A stretch of DNA of 64,000 bases from Selaginella moellendorffii (taxonomy: Eukaryota; Streptophyta; Lycopodiopsida; Selaginellales; Selaginellaceae): assembly GCF_000143415.4 (NCBI RefSeq), contig NW_003314298.1:603014-667013 (forward strand). The letters run 5' to 3'. Within the stretch, counting starts at the first letter, position 1, and each line of letters opens with the position of its first letter. Both the position numbers and the translations under genes were made by a program. The notes below the pieces were generated by a model. It had not been told where the DNA came from, did not search any database, and saw only the letters and a list, made by a program, of their open reading frames with translations. Shown piece after piece: positions 11,872 through 24,095 of this stretch.

Positions 11872-14325
11872 GGTCGATATATGAATTTAGGGTAAACCAA
11901 ACTGGCCCCCTAATCCATTATCTCTTTTAGCAGCAAGTGGGTGGACATCTCTGAGCAAGGTAAACGAGCCTTGTCTGTGTTTCCAAAGCCGGAGGAGCTG
12001 GCCGGCTTCACTTACTGCCATGCGTTTCCTTTCCGCTCTGGGCTGAGGATCATGGTGGTCGCGCTATGCTCTGCATTGACAAAGTGAGCGGATGGATGAT
12101 GGGGGAGAGGTTAACCACGAGAGTGGGCTATTGAAGGTGATAAGTGGTATGGAGCTTGATGGCATTCGTGGGAGCAATCCTGACTACGACCCACAATGGG
12201 TTGTTGTGGGTGTCATGTTTTCTTGGACGACTTTTACTTCTTACGGCCTGTGGCTTTCGACATGAGGCGTCGTGTGTGGCCGAAATTCCCAAGAAGCTAT
12301 GGCTGCGTCCAACCATGTTGCCTTTACACCACTTTAGCTTCACAATAGCAAAGCTACTGTACTGTACAGAAACTGAAGTAGCTGCCTGCTTAGCGGGTTT
12401 GTAGGTGCAAATGGTACGTAGAACAAGACAGTTTGAGAATCTTAGAGTCCATAAGCCTCGAACTTGGCCGGCCTCCTCCTTGTTGGTGGGCATCTTGTCT
12501 GGATGCCTGACGATCGCTGGTGGCGATTTTGGAGTTAGGCTGCAGCGTTGATGAGTTCCATGGATAGTTCCATGGAGCCTCATGTGCCGCAAGCAGGGCC
12601 GTGGGGTGCGGGACCATTTGACGACTGTTGTTAGGGTTTTGGATTGAGAGGCAAGATCTTCCAGAAGTGGCAGTAGCAGCAGTAGCAGTGGAGGAGCTTG
12701 GTCAGGTGTTCAAGAACCAAATCAGTAGATGCTGTGCCTAATGGAGATGGAAATGTGATTTGAGGTGGATTTTATTATTACTTTGAGAGTTCTTGTGAGT
12801 ATCACTTTAATGAAAATAATTTTATTTATAGATTGAAAGAATATGTGATAGCAATGGTAAAAAAAGCATTATGGATCATGGCTAATCTCTTGTATGTGGT
12901 TATATGCAATTATGTTTCACTTGCTCACAAACACTTACTATCTCTTCATCAACATTTATCTAAGCATGGTAAGTTGATATTTATCTAGTTTTGGGAGTAG
13001 CCTTCTATACACATTCATCTAGGACTATCTCTGTTAAAGTGTTAGGAGGCTCTCTTTGGTCTAATGCTCTCAAATCTTATACATCTATTCTAATAAGGTC
13101 CATCATTTGGGGCATCTTGCCTCACATCATCAACTTTGCTCATATTGGAGAGTTTATCTTTGGTTTTTACTCAGTTTTGTCTCATTACAAGTAACATTTG
13201 AGTTCAAGGTATATTTACCTTCTTATTATTTTCTTCTAATTTTCCCAAATCTCTTAGAAATCATCGTTCTTTTCATCATTTGTATCATAAATCCTAGCTT
13301 AAATTGATATAGAGAGTATTTTGGATGGTGATGGTAGAATGTATTATGCTCATCATGTTTATATTAATGACTACTCTTGGGCAACATACAATCAAAATTT
13401 GAAGTGACAACATTGTAAAAACATTTAATTTATGATATTACTAGTAGTGTATACTATATTTAAAGAAACATTTTCCATATTAATATTAATTAACTAGCTA
13501 ATTAAACATGATTAAGCTAATATATATATATAAATTAGAAAAGTGATTAAAATACTAAATGAGACCTCCAAATGGTTTCACTTTAACAAAAATGGTCTTC
13601 CCCAGAAGTGGTTTGTATCTCCACAATACATGCAAAGGTAATTCTTAATCTAACATTGTCATTTAGTATTTGAAAAATGTCGTTGATATATGGCTCCAAT
13701 TTTCATTGGAATTGTGCCAAATTCATGTGTTGGTTGCTTAAAGACTAAGGCCATTAGATGGAGAACAATGCTCTAATCGACATTTTTGCAAGATTAATAG
13801 CAATCATGAGTGATATTAGATCTGTGTGAAATCTATATTATTATGGAGGCTAAGCCAAAATTGTTCCCTTAAAAACTATATCATCCCATGAAATATTAAT
13901 AGCAATCATCTAAAACTCAAATGTATAGGTAGACGTAGATCTGAAGCTTTAGCATAATTGCAACTTATTGTTAGGAGTTTGTCATTAAGAGGAGAGGAAA
14001 TAAACTACTAAGATAAAGATAAAAACAATAGAGAAGAAAAGACAAAACAATAGAGAAAAAATAATTTATGTTAAACACTTTGAATACAAAATCTTAGAAA
14101 CCCTCATTATATAATGTTTTAAAAAATTAATTTGGGTATAGATCCATACTAATTTTGAATGCCCATCTATTATATTTTTCAATGCGTGGGTATTCATATT
14201 TGGTATTGTAATCATTCCTTTTATAATAACTTCTATCATCAAGTGAATAGTTTTGCTTATATATTATTTTATCAACTTAGGCTATATGTTAGCCTCTTAG
14301 TTGTTTAAACAAAGTTCTACACTTT
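11872..14325. other. Intergenic region without supported genes
   Basis: The first 150 bp form the upstream region of the gene at 8809-11871. Sequence 11960-12720 has moderate GC and some long frames (for example minus strand 12128-12592) but no recognisable domain. From 12750 the DNA is AT-rich and includes the diverged copy (13490-13600) of the repeat at 8040-8170. Confidence 0.4.
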
Positions 14326-14670
14326 TTAGCTAAATGCCTTTATTTTTTTACAAATTTGGCACTTGATTAGTGGGAGTTTGCATTCTTCCTTGCTATGACT
14401 TTCATTTTTGCATTTGATATACCAAATTCTTTGTTTGAAATTGGTTTGCAATTTGAGATTTCTTAAATAATTAGTTTCCTTATCAATAGGAATCGTCTTT
14501 TCGTCTACCTTCACTATGTCTACCATGTCATATTGTTTTGTAAGATCTTGGTAGAGAATCATGGCTTTTTTCAAGTTATTAAAATCTATATAAGCTCTCT
14601 TTATCACATGTTTACAATAATATATACAAAGGCCTTGTATGTATAGGTGTAGGCACATTTTGCCTGACAT
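14326..14670 (-). pseudogene. Gag zinc-knuckle remnant (Gypsy)
   Basis: The C-terminal half contains a CX2CX4HX4C knuckle (CKNESHSKEEC, preceded by IK) and then the start of a second one (CQICKK). The same order and similar words occur in the gag at 50898-52661 (CTKCKNEGHSISDC, then CQICDREG). The frame stops soon after and no protease follows, so it is a relic of that element type. AT-rich sequence upstream to about 15000 probably belongs to it. Confidence 0.55.
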
Positions 14671-15208
14671 TAAGTCTTTATAATGTTTATAACACTTATT
14701 AAATCAAGTTGTATATTCCTCAATTGTCTCAAACTTTCTTTAATGAAGTTTTTGCAATTAATCATAATTTTTTCTTGAGTTTGTTTTCATGAAGAAACTT
14801 TAAGGAAAAATTTTGCTTGCTCATCAAATATGTCAAGCTTTTTGACATTATTGTTATAGTGCCAATTTTTAGCTTTAGTTTTTAGCGTATAAAGGAAAAA
14901 ATTCTTTTTCTGCCCATCTACTTGATTAAGCTTAATTGCTTTTATTTATTGCTTAATATGTAGTTATGGGTCCTCTCTTTTAATTCTAGAAAAAGATGGA
15001 TATATAATGATGGTGCTTATTGTTATTCTTGCAATTGCCATCGTACTTATCACAATTTAATAGAAAATGCTTTGTTTTGTAACTAGTATAGGTAAAACAA
15101 ATATTTAGTTCGTAAAGGAACCTAGATCACCATCAAAGGGTAAGGGTTATAAATTTAACTCTTCTTCTTTTTATAGGGAATCACTTCAGTTTTTTTATGT
15201 TCCACTAC

Positions 15209-16401
15209 TGTAGCGCATGTGGTTTTTACCCTTTATCCTATGATGATTTACCATAGGATAACACCACGAAGCGGAACCTAAACCCTCTTTGTGCCACGTG
15301 ACAGATGCCACACGTCACATGCCATGTGTCCAAAGCACAGTGGTGCAGAACCCGAGTTTCAAGGCCTTGGGCCACTGAACGAAAGAACGGTGCCAAACTC
15401 CTAGGCTTGGAGCCAAGGAGTGATGGAACTGAACTATGGAGCAACTCCCGAGCATATAGCCCAAGGAGCGAAGGGACAGAAGCCCGGAGCGACTTGAAAC
15501 AGTCCTAGAGCAACCAGCATCCCAATGCCAAGACCAACACGGAAAGCGGAGCCAAACGGAGTCTGGCACTATTTCAGCATACCGGTGGCCTAATGTGAAG
15601 ACATGGGTACTCCACAAGCTAGCATGGTGTGGAGCTTGGGCTTAGACCTAAGCCGAACGTAGAACAAGGACAAGCACGCAAGCGGGAGCTAGACTATGCC
15701 TCAAGTTAGTCGGCCATGCTCGACCTACCCACTATCCCTACAATACATTTAGAACCCCCTACAGCAGCCCCCCCCTATACCCACTATCCCTACTATTTAG
15801 AACCCTGTACGCCCCCCCCCCTTGAGGAACACATGCTTTGGGCTTTCACCCGAAGCCACCCTTAGTATCAAGAGTTAATCTCTGGGACAAGCTTAAAACT
15901 TACTAAATATGAAATGGCGTTAGAATGCGAATTTGGACACGGGACGAACACCATTGTGTTCAGGCCAATCTCTACATTCCATAGATATGCCAAATTAGCA
16001 AATCTAGGCACTTTCCATAAATAGTATTTGGGACTAGAATGAGACTAACACAAAGGGTATGATAGCGAGGGTGTTTGGCAGACACGGTAAGCTATCATCC
16101 AGCAAATATTGAGGGACCAATCTCAATATCGTGGGAGTTCTTGATACTAGCAAGTGCAAGCCAATGACAAGAGTTTCTCAAACCGAGTCAAGTATGCTCA
16201 GCAAGAAACACATAGGAGTTCCTACCTTATGTTTATCCGATTTAAGTGCACGGTCAATTGATTAGTTTCTCAACTAGCTCAAGTGGGAACTGATAATGGG
16301 TCCAGCAATACCGACTTTTTGCCGTCGTGGTAGTAAGGAAAGAATATCCGAAAGGACTAGCCGACAAGTAACTTTCGATACCCGAAGTCATATTCACAAC
16401 A
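15209..16401 (-). repeat. LTR, family A (3' LTR side of a minus-strand element)
   Basis: It starts TGTAGCGCATGTGG and ends CATATTCACAACA on the plus strand. To its right lies CTCTCCCCCCCTAGGG, the reverse complement of a polypurine tract, so this is the 3' LTR of a minus-strand copy. No PBS adjoins on the left. A block around the poly-C tract is duplicated internally near 15720-15830, where two 'CCCACTATCCCTAC' copies each lead into a C-run. Confidence 0.75.
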
Positions 16402-16692
16402 CTCTCCCCCCCTAGGGAAGATCGATATCCTCGTCGATGCATACTCAAGTCTAGAATACTGCCAAGGAAACAACTCCAAAAAAAATTCATGGTATTCACA
16501 CTATGTGAGAGATGCACCAATTTAAATGAGTTAGGAGGCAACCTCTTTGTCTAACGCGGATATGCTACCAGTTCAGACACCTTCCGGCCATCACCGACAA
16601 GGAAATGACTAACGAAGTCAGCCACCCTTGCTACTCTGGGTGTCACCCAGCTACAAAAGTGTGATATGCCCCTGCTCGCAAGGACATAGAGA
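16402..16692 (-). mobile_element. 3' end of family A internal region with polypurine tract
   Basis: The polypurine tract (minus strand CCTAGGGGGGGAGAG) abuts the LTR at 16401. About 290 bp of non-coding internal sequence follow, then the segment breaks into another LTR fragment. The same internal block recurs at 17054-17302. Confidence 0.6.
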
Positions 16693-17053
16693 GAAAAGTA
16701 ACACAAAAGGCATGATAGTGAGGGTGTTTGGTAGACACAATAAGCTATTATATAGCGATATTGAGGGACTAGTCTCAATACGCGAGGGTTCTTCTCAAGC
16801 CAGTGCAAGACAGAGCAAAAGAGAACTAACAAACCAGGCCAAGTATGCTCAACTAAATAGACACTTAGGAATTCCTTCTTTATGCTCATCCAGCCAAGTA
16901 TAAATGCTAAACCCAGTTTACTAACACTTGAACAAGAGGGGTTGACAAAGGGTTTAGCAATACCGACCTCCTGCCATCGTGGCAATAAAAAAAGAGTGTC
17001 CGTAAGGACTGGCCGATAGGTAACTTTCGATACCCGAAGTTACATTTGTGACA
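16693..17053 (-). repeat. Truncated LTR fragment, family A
   Basis: About 360 bp match the terminal third of the LTR at 15209-16401 (block with GGCATGATAGTGAGGGTGTT through to CATTTGTGACA). It again abuts a polypurine tract, so this is a second, truncated 3' LTR in direct orientation. Confidence 0.65.
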
Positions 17054-17302
17054 CTCTCCCCCTCTAGGGAAGATTGACGTCCTCGTCGATGCATACTCGA
17101 GTCTACACCACTGCCAAGGAAACAACTCCCGAAAAAGTTCACAGTGATCACACTATGTGAGAAATGCACCAACTTAAATGAGTTAGGAGGCAACTTCTTT
17201 GTCTAACGCAGATGCGCTACCAGCTCAGACATCTTCCGGCTATTGCTGACAAGGAAATGACCAACAGAGTTAGCCACCCTTGCTGCTCTAGGTGTCACCA
17301 AG
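17054..17302 (-). mobile_element. Second copy of family A 3' internal end
   Basis: This parallels 16402-16650: CTCTCCCCCTCTAGGG, then CCTCGTCGATGCATACTC, then AAATGAGTTAGGAGGCAAC. It ends abruptly at about 17302, where an LTR in the opposite orientation begins, marking a rearrangement junction. Confidence 0.6.
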
Positions 17303-18405
17303 TTTAGTCCTTTCGGATATTCTTTTCTTACTGCCACGATGGCAGGAGGTCAGTATTGTTGGACCTGTTATCAGTTCCCACTTGAGCTAGTTGAGAAACT
17401 GGTCAATTGACCATGCACTTAAATCGGATAAACATAAGGTAGGAACTCCTATGTGTTTCTTGCTGAGCATACTCGACCTGGTTTGAGAAACTCTTATCAT
17501 TGGTTTGCACTTGTTAGTATCAAGAACCCCACGATATTGAGATTGGTCCCTCAATATTTGCTAGATGATAGCTTTGCCAAACACCCTCACTATCATGCCC
17601 TTTGTGTTAATCTCATTTCGGTCCTAAATACTATTTATGGAAAGTGTCTAGATTTGCTAATTTGGCATATGTACGGAATGTAGAGATTGGCCTGAACACA
17701 ATGGTGTTCATCCCGTGTCTAAATTCGCATTGTAGTGCCATTCCATATTTAGTAAGTTTTAAGCTTGTCCCAGAGACTAACTCCTGATACTAAGGGAGGC
17801 TTGGGGTGAAAGCCCAAAACTTGTGTTCCTCAAGGGGGGGGCGGGGGGGGGGGGTTCCAAATGTATAGTAAAGATAGTGTGTAGCTCAGGCATGGCTAAC
17901 CAACCTGAGGCATAGTCTAGCTCCCGCATGCATGCCTGTCCTTGTTCTGCATCCGGCTTGGGTCTAAACCCAAGCTCCACACCATGCTAGCTGGTGGAGT
18001 ACTAGTACCCATGTCCTCACGTTAGGCCACCGGTATGCCGAAATAGCACCAGACTCCATTTGGCTCTGTTTTGCATGCTAGTTTTGGCATTGGGATGTTA
18101 GTTGCTCTAGGGCTGTTCCAAGTTGCTCCGAGCTCCTGTCCCTTCGCTCTTTGGGCTGTATGCTCGGGACTTGCTCCGTAGTTTGGTTCCATCACTCCTT
18201 GGCTCCAAGCTTGGGAGTTTGGCACCGTTGCTTCGTTTAGTGGCCCAAGGCCCTGAAACTCAGGTTCCACACCACTGTGCTTTGGACACGTGGCATGTGA
18301 CATGTGCATCTGTCACATGGCATAAAAAGGGTTTAGGTTCTGCTTCGTGGTGTTATCCTATGGTAAATCACCATAGGATAAAGGGTAAAAACTACGTGCG
18401 CTACA
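17303..18405 (+). repeat. LTR, family A (5' LTR of plus-strand element, start truncated)
   Basis: This is the reverse-complement counterpart of 2031-3134 and 15209-16401. The first ~45-60 bp of the LTR are missing at the junction near 17302. It ends GTGCGCTACA at 18405, followed by TTTGGTATCACAG, the initiator-Met primer site with one change. It contains a run of about 20 G near 17836 and the hairpin at 18353-18381. Confidence 0.75.
18353..18381. promoter_or_regulatory. Perfect 12-bp inverted repeat in LTR end
   Basis: TTATCCTATGGT and ACCATAGGATAA are separated by five bases (AAATC), about 25 bp before the LTR terminus. The element is decayed in the LTR at 15230-15260 and reduced at 2031. 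As RNA it would fold into a stable hairpin near the U5 end. A role in 3'-end formation or packaging is only a guess. Confidence 0.5.
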
Positions 18406-20103
18406 TTTGGTATCACAGAATGAGTCTCAGTGAGTACTATTCAATGAGATTGGGCAACTAGTCTCGTTGCATACGCAGAGATGAAAACGATGATCCGAGT
18501 GGGTACACGTTTGGGTGCTAAGACTTTGCAATCGTTCCTTGGGTATGGATTTGGTTACCTTTTTGTACCGTAATAATATGAGTTTGCTCTTGGGCTCATA
18601 AGATGGATTGAGACGTTCTGTTTACATAAGTTTTTGCTTGGGCTTATGAGTGAGGCATATTAGCAACTCGAGGTTACACTTTGAGTTGGCAGGATTAATA
18701 TTAGCCTATCAGTGGTCCCATGAGTTGTTCCAATGGTTCCATGAGTTGTTCCATGTATCGTGGGTGAAAGTAAACCTTCCCTGGGTTTACTATGAGTGGC
18801 AAATAAACTGGTCCGTAGCTGTTTAGCACGGCACTAGTGGATCCTTCCTAGGCATGATTATGAGTGGATCAATCAAGACTGTAGGGATTAATCTATTGAT
18901 TCGAGTAGTCACTGCCGTGCTCTCTTATAAATTTTTCTTGGATTGGACTAAAGGCAGTGCAAAAGCAAGCTTGAGGTTTAGTCAAAGATAAAACCGAAAA
19001 GAGAGTCATCAAGGACGAAGGATCAAACATGTAAATTATCTTCTCTTTCTGGAGAGGTGATTTGTAACGAGGTGTGACCCATTGCTCATATTCACAGTAT
19101 ACAATCAAGAGTCTCTACTTTGATGCATGTTGGAAATAATAGTCTTGCAAATGGTGAGTTATGGGATGGATAATGGTGAAATGCTAAACCATTTTGTCTA
19201 AGCTCACTATTAAAAGACTTGGGTTGCAATGCTCAATTTTTTTCTAGGGAACCTTGCTATTGCTCCTTGAGTAGCTTGGTGTTGGATTAGTTTTGAGTTT
19301 GGTAGGAAAGAAAGTGGCATGAGCTTGTCTGTATGGTGAACAAAAAGTTAATGGTGTTGGGTATTGTAAATCTCTATCAGTGAAATGTGGTATTTATGTT
19401 GCATTTTGTTGAATTGAGTTGACACTTGATTCTTACGTAAACCTTTGTAGTAATGACATGGGCGTTACTCGTAGTGTTGCTCGATTGATGATCAAGTCAT
19501 TGTGATACTCATATCATATCTATATAATAATGAGCAATGTGTTTATGAAGTTGCTTGGTTAAACGATGATCAACCCCAAAGTGGTTGATAGAAAAGTTAG
19601 TCTACTTACAAATAGTAGCATTGTAGTAGCTTTGACTGGATTTTTGATGGTGATCCATTGTGCTAAGCTTAAGTTGGTTCCTTGTTTCTTGAAGGGTTTG
19701 CCCATAAAGTGTTAGAAAAAGGTTGTAGCATTCATTTGCTATAGCTTGTCAGTTGATCTGTTAGCACATGGAGTAGATTGTGGATGGAGGTGTGTAGTTG
19801 GGACATTAATATCACTAGCACTTGTGTTAGTGGAAGTGGCATTGTTATTTCGAGTGATGAGGAATTTTCTTTAGACCTTGATTTTTCATGTCATTTTTCT
19901 TGTTAGTGTTTTGACTTCACATTGAATCTTGAAAGCGATTGACGAAGAGTGTAGTGCAACGTGAATATCCGAAGATATGGTCTTTGTGATTAAGCCTTGG
20001 ATGTTCAATTTGCATTTTGATGTTAACTTTTGGGGCTAAGGCAATTGAGTTGGATAGAGCCTGGAGTTGGTGTAAAAAAGTGGCTGTTACGCTTTTCTAA
20101 GAA
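18406..20103 (+). mobile_element. Internal 5' region of plus-strand family A element
   Basis: It starts with the primer-binding site at 18408 and is the inverted counterpart of 1-2030, about 330 bp shorter through indels. No gag or pol frame is present. With the LTRs it makes the right arm of a ~2.8-kb inverted repeat whose left arm is 1-3134. Confidence 0.65.
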
Positions 20104-21766
20104 AGGTGACCCTTGTGCCTTTCTTTTATAGCGTTATATTGGTGCCAGGTTGCATCTTGCATTTCATTTAGACTCTATGAAAGTAGTGAACTCTCACTGA
20201 TCCTGACTTGGTCTTGGTGGCCCTACACCTTGGTTAAGGATGGTGATGTCCAACTTAGTTGTTTGAGGCTAAAATGTTGGTACCCGTACTATAGCTTTGT
20301 CTATGAGGAGGTTGTGTACCAATATGAGTCCATCTTATGGTCTTCACTTTAGTTTCGATTGAGTGTTGATCATGCATAGCTAACCTCTTCATTGATTATC
20401 CTTATCAAAGGTTTTGTTTGATTATTGTTAGTATAGAATGATTTGCTGTTCTTCGGGATGGTAGATTGTTTCTTTGACAATGATTTTGCATATTTCTTTT
20501 TGATGGGATGGTTGATGATCTTTCTTGATGGTTAGTTGTTCTCTTTGATAGCTTATAGCTTTTCGCAATACCACAAGTTGTTTGTGGTTTGCTCTGGATT
20601 GGTCTCTTGGGTTTGAGACATCAATAGGACGTTGTTAACACTTGCTTAAGCAACTCTGGTTCCTTGGTATTGTTAACTAGGATCTATTCAGATTGACTTA
20701 TGCGATGGTTGGCATGACTAGGTGTTTGTTGGTCTTACCACATTCATTCTGTTTTGTTGATTATTGTTCGAGTTAGTTCTGATAAATTAGGATGTTATTT
20801 CCTTGGGTGATACATTCGCGAGCATTTTGCCTATCAGTCAATGATACTTTGTGTTCTTTGAGCTGTCTTTTGTAAGTTTTTTGGCATGCTATCTACAATC
20901 TTTGGTAGTTATGTTTTCTCATTGAGTGTACTTGATGATATACTTGCTATTGAATTTTGTTGGATGGTAATCCTATGTTTTCCAATGATAGTGATCTTGG
21001 TGGTTCCTATACTGTAATACTTGTTTATCAGATGATAACTTACGTGGAATACTTTTGTGTTCTAATCTAAGCTTTATTCACTGATAATTAAGTCTTTGAA
21101 TTTGGGCCAGTATAGGTAGACTGGCTTCGGCACTTTGTGTGCATGTTGAAATCTCTAGTCATGGGGTAGCTACTATCGATTGGTCACATCACCTGCCTCT
21201 CTATCGATGATCCTTATTCTGTTAAAAGGGCGTGACTGTGTAAACAACTCTAACTCCCTATTTACAGTAGTCTATCTAAACCTTACCGACGGGTTTGGTT
21301 TCTTTGCTCAGGAGGGTTGGAGCCTCTGGTTTCTTTCTCTATGTCCTTGTGGGCAGGGGCGTATCACACTTTTGTAACTTTCAATACCCGAAGTCACATT
21401 TGCGACAACTACTCTCAGTTGAAGCAAAGGTGTTTTCTATGTGCCAATGCTGCCAAAAAGGAGTAGTATATAAATTCACATATTATGAATGACCATCAAA
21501 ATCATATTGGGATTTCTGATCTCTTCTTCGTTGAAGTGTACTTAATATGCTTTTAGCTCGCTCTTTTTCAAGTTTTTCTTTAGCTTACTTGAATAATGAT
21601 TTAGTTTATTCTAAAGAGAGGTTAAGATCAAGCATATCACAAGCAAATGTTTTGTAATTTTATTCTAGATTTTATGAATACTTCTTTTTAAACTATCCTT
21701 CGCTTATCAAATTATGAGGGAAATGTTATATATCTATTACTTTATTTGGTATAAACAATAACAATT
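20104..21766. other. Non-coding, retroelement-derived sequence
   Basis: No recognisable gene. At 21300-21380 there is a match to the internal 3' block of family A (TATGTCCTTG...GGGGCGTATCACACTTTTG). It switches directly into about 30 bp of LTR end in the opposite orientation (AATACCCGAAGTCACATTTG). This is another rearranged junction. Confidence 0.4.
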
Positions 21767-22620
21767 TTATGCATAAGGACTGAAAACTCGTAGATGTCTC
21801 AAGCTAATTTGCTTCCCAATCCAAAGACGATAAGGAATATCTGCAAGAGGCTGGGTAGGTATTTTGATTGCGAATATATATATAGCTATATTAATCGCCT
21901 CGACCGAGAATGATAGTGGCATTCCTATGTGAATAAGCATGCTATGTGCACTCTCTATAAGAGCCTGGTTCATTCTTTCAGCAACTCCATTTTGAACAGG
22001 ACTATCTAGAGCTGTAAACTGCTGCTGGATACCACTCTCATTACACAGCTTCATAAAACTTTGTGCCTTGTACTCGCCACCTCTGTCACTGCGTAAAGTC
22101 TTGAGCTGCTTGCCAAGAAGAATTTCAGCAGAAGCCTTGTAAACTTTAAAGTGATCAAGAACTTCAGATTTCTTGGCCAAAAGTCTCACGACTGTGTAGC
22201 ATGAGTAGTCATTAATGAATGTAAAAAAATACCTCATTCCACGATGACTTTGGACATGGAGAGGCCCACACACATCTGTGTGAACGAGCTCAAGAGGCAG
22301 ACTGCTCTTGGATTCTGAAAACTTTGGAAATGATGTGCGTGCTTGTTTTCCTAGCACACAAGCCTCATAAAATTCAAGCTTGCCTGTAAACTTGAATTCT
22401 TGTGCATGTGCTTGATCTCTGGACATTGCTTTGAGGGCGCCTTCATGCACATGGCCTAGACGCTCATGCCACAACTAGAGATTACTCGCTCGAGTTGAGA
22501 GCACTCAATCTGGCTGCTTATCTGGAACTACCATGGTGGCATTGAGTTTATAAAGTCCAGAATATCATTGTCCATAAGCCACTGTTTGATCTGTCTTCTC
22601 GTCTGGCATAATAGCCTGCT
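21767..22620 (-). pseudogene. Copia pol fragment: GAG-pre-integrase and integrase core
   Basis: The main frame, 21767-22474, starts in the pre-integrase zinc finger (WHERLGH) and covers the integrase core with all three acidic residues: D in HTDVCGP, D in LRSDRGGEY and E in GVAERMNQ. The zinc finger's first cysteine is replaced (YEAC instead of the usual CEAC). Upstream to about 22620 the coding sense continues (LYKLNAT-like words) but is broken by stops and frame changes. The frame ends soon after the core, and no reverse transcriptase or LTR is seen. It is a dead fragment on the minus strand. Confidence 0.8.
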
Positions 22621-23782
22621 TGGTGTTAAAAAATAAAATAGAAACCGTTGTCAGAAGCTGCACCGATTGAGAAAAGATGATACGTCAAGCCCTCGGCCGT
22701 GGACAGAGGACACGAAGCTGCTCGTGCTCACGCCAGAGGGGATCGGCTTGGAAGTCTTGGAAGTGACGAGGCTGAGGTTGGTGTTTTTTTGACATAACTA
22801 CTCAGACAAATGTTTTGCAACTTTGTAAATGTATTCAAGGAAACCACAGAGTGCTTTGTGTAGATCGTCTCGTTTTGCCACTGCCAAAGCGTACACTTCC
22901 ATCTACCCCTGGAACGTTGTTTTATGGCATGGCGTTGCAAAAACAAAATAAAGAAAACTAAAGAGAACATAGACCTGGAAGGTTGAAGCCCCGGGTGTTA
23001 TCTAGTTCGTTGAACAACAAGCATCCTAGTTAGAACAAACAGTATACGAGTAGATTCAGGCATCTTTTCTTATAAATTCAATCATTGTTTTCATTGAGGT
23101 TGGACCATTGTCATGTATGTCTTCAGCTGGATTGAAGATCGCAGGTGCCCAACGTTGTTTCTCAGCTCCCAGGTCTTTGCGTTGAGCGCAGCAAGAATAT
23201 AACTCAAAGTGCTGACAATCTCTCCAAAACGTTGACACAAAATATCTCCAATCTAGTGGCATTTTTCTTCTTGGCACACGCTATGACATGGCGTTTTTCT
23301 TATCGTCGTTGACAGCACCAGCATATCACTTGGCTTCTTCATGACAAGAAATTAGAACAAATCGAAACATGTGCGAACCTGGCAATGTGAAACTCAACTT
23401 CCAATGATCATTAGTTTTGTTAGTATTCACACAGTTTTGTCCACATCGGTGAGTTTCCTTTCGCATTGAGAATTCCTTGGCCCGTTGTTTTGCGCTTTGC
23501 TTGTTTGAGTTGTTTGAGCATATCATCTTAGCTTGACTGTGTCACTGGTTCCCTTTTGCATTGCAATCGAAAAGAAAGAGCGTGGTGTCTTCAAACGTTG
23601 AGAGTTTTAACACGAATTCTTGATCGCCTCTAGCCTTTCTTTTATCGTTGGTTATACCTCTTAGCTTGTTGCTTCGCTTTCTTGTCCCCAGCAAATCTCT
23701 GTCTTAGTCGCTTCAAAGAAAACCCCTACCTAAATGAACTTACCAGTGCGAAGCTGCCTACCTGGACCACAACCCCAACCCC
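22621..23782. other. Region without a confident gene; one candidate exon
   Basis: The minus-strand frame at 23056-23277 has natural-looking composition (words such as KQRWAPAIFNPAED and TSMKTMIEFIRKDA). It could be an exon of an unidentified host gene, but no splice partners or known domain could be established. The TRIM array is inserted immediately to the right. Confidence 0.25.
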
Positions 23783-23819
23783 AAGACTGTTGGAACTAAG
23801 CTGAACATGCACACAACCA

Positions 23820-23890
23820 GGGCAGGTAGCTCAGTGGTAGAGCACCTGGCACCGGTGTAGGAGGTCCTGGGCTCAATCCCCGGCCTGTCC
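23820..23890 (+). tRNA. tRNA-like sequence inside TRIM LTR, copy 1
   Basis: The 71 nt fold as a cloverleaf. The acceptor stem is GGGCAGG/CCTGTCC (7 bp, one G-U), the D-arm GCTC AGTGGTA GAGC, and the T-arm CTGGG...CCCGG. The anticodon arm CCTGG/GTAGG is imperfect, and position 33 is A instead of U, so no anticodon can be assigned with confidence. The T-loop here is CTCAATC. A-box-like (TAGCTCAGTGGTA) and B-box-like (GGCTCAATCCC) promoter motifs are present. It is a tRNA relic serving as part of an LTR, not a standard tRNA gene. Confidence 0.5.
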
Positions 23891-24024
23891 AGATCCATTT
23901 TCCAACATGGTATCGGAGCTATGGTTGGATGGCCTGTGGTAGGCATGGACTGGGCAGGTAGGGATGTGTGGTGTGTTCAGCTTAGGGGGGAGTGTTAGAA
24001 CTAAGCTGAACATGCACACAACCA

Positions 24025-24095
24025 GGGCAGGTAGCTCAGTGGTAGAGCACCTGGCACCGGTGTAGGAGGTCCTGGGTTCAATCCCCGGCCTGTCC
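24025..24095 (+). tRNA. tRNA-like sequence inside TRIM LTR, copy 2
   Basis: Same fold as copy 1, at the same offset (32 bp) from its LTR start. This is the best-preserved copy: the T-loop is canonical TTCAATC and all D- and T-stem pairs are intact. The discriminator position is A, and no CCA is encoded, as in eukaryotic tRNA genes. The anticodon-loop defects are shared with the other copies. Confidence 0.55.

Noticed and set aside
12128-12592. 154-codon minus-strand ORF as a gene
   Set aside because: Composition is mixed, overlapping frames exist on both strands, there is no domain and no splice signals fit. It was left unannotated as a gene.
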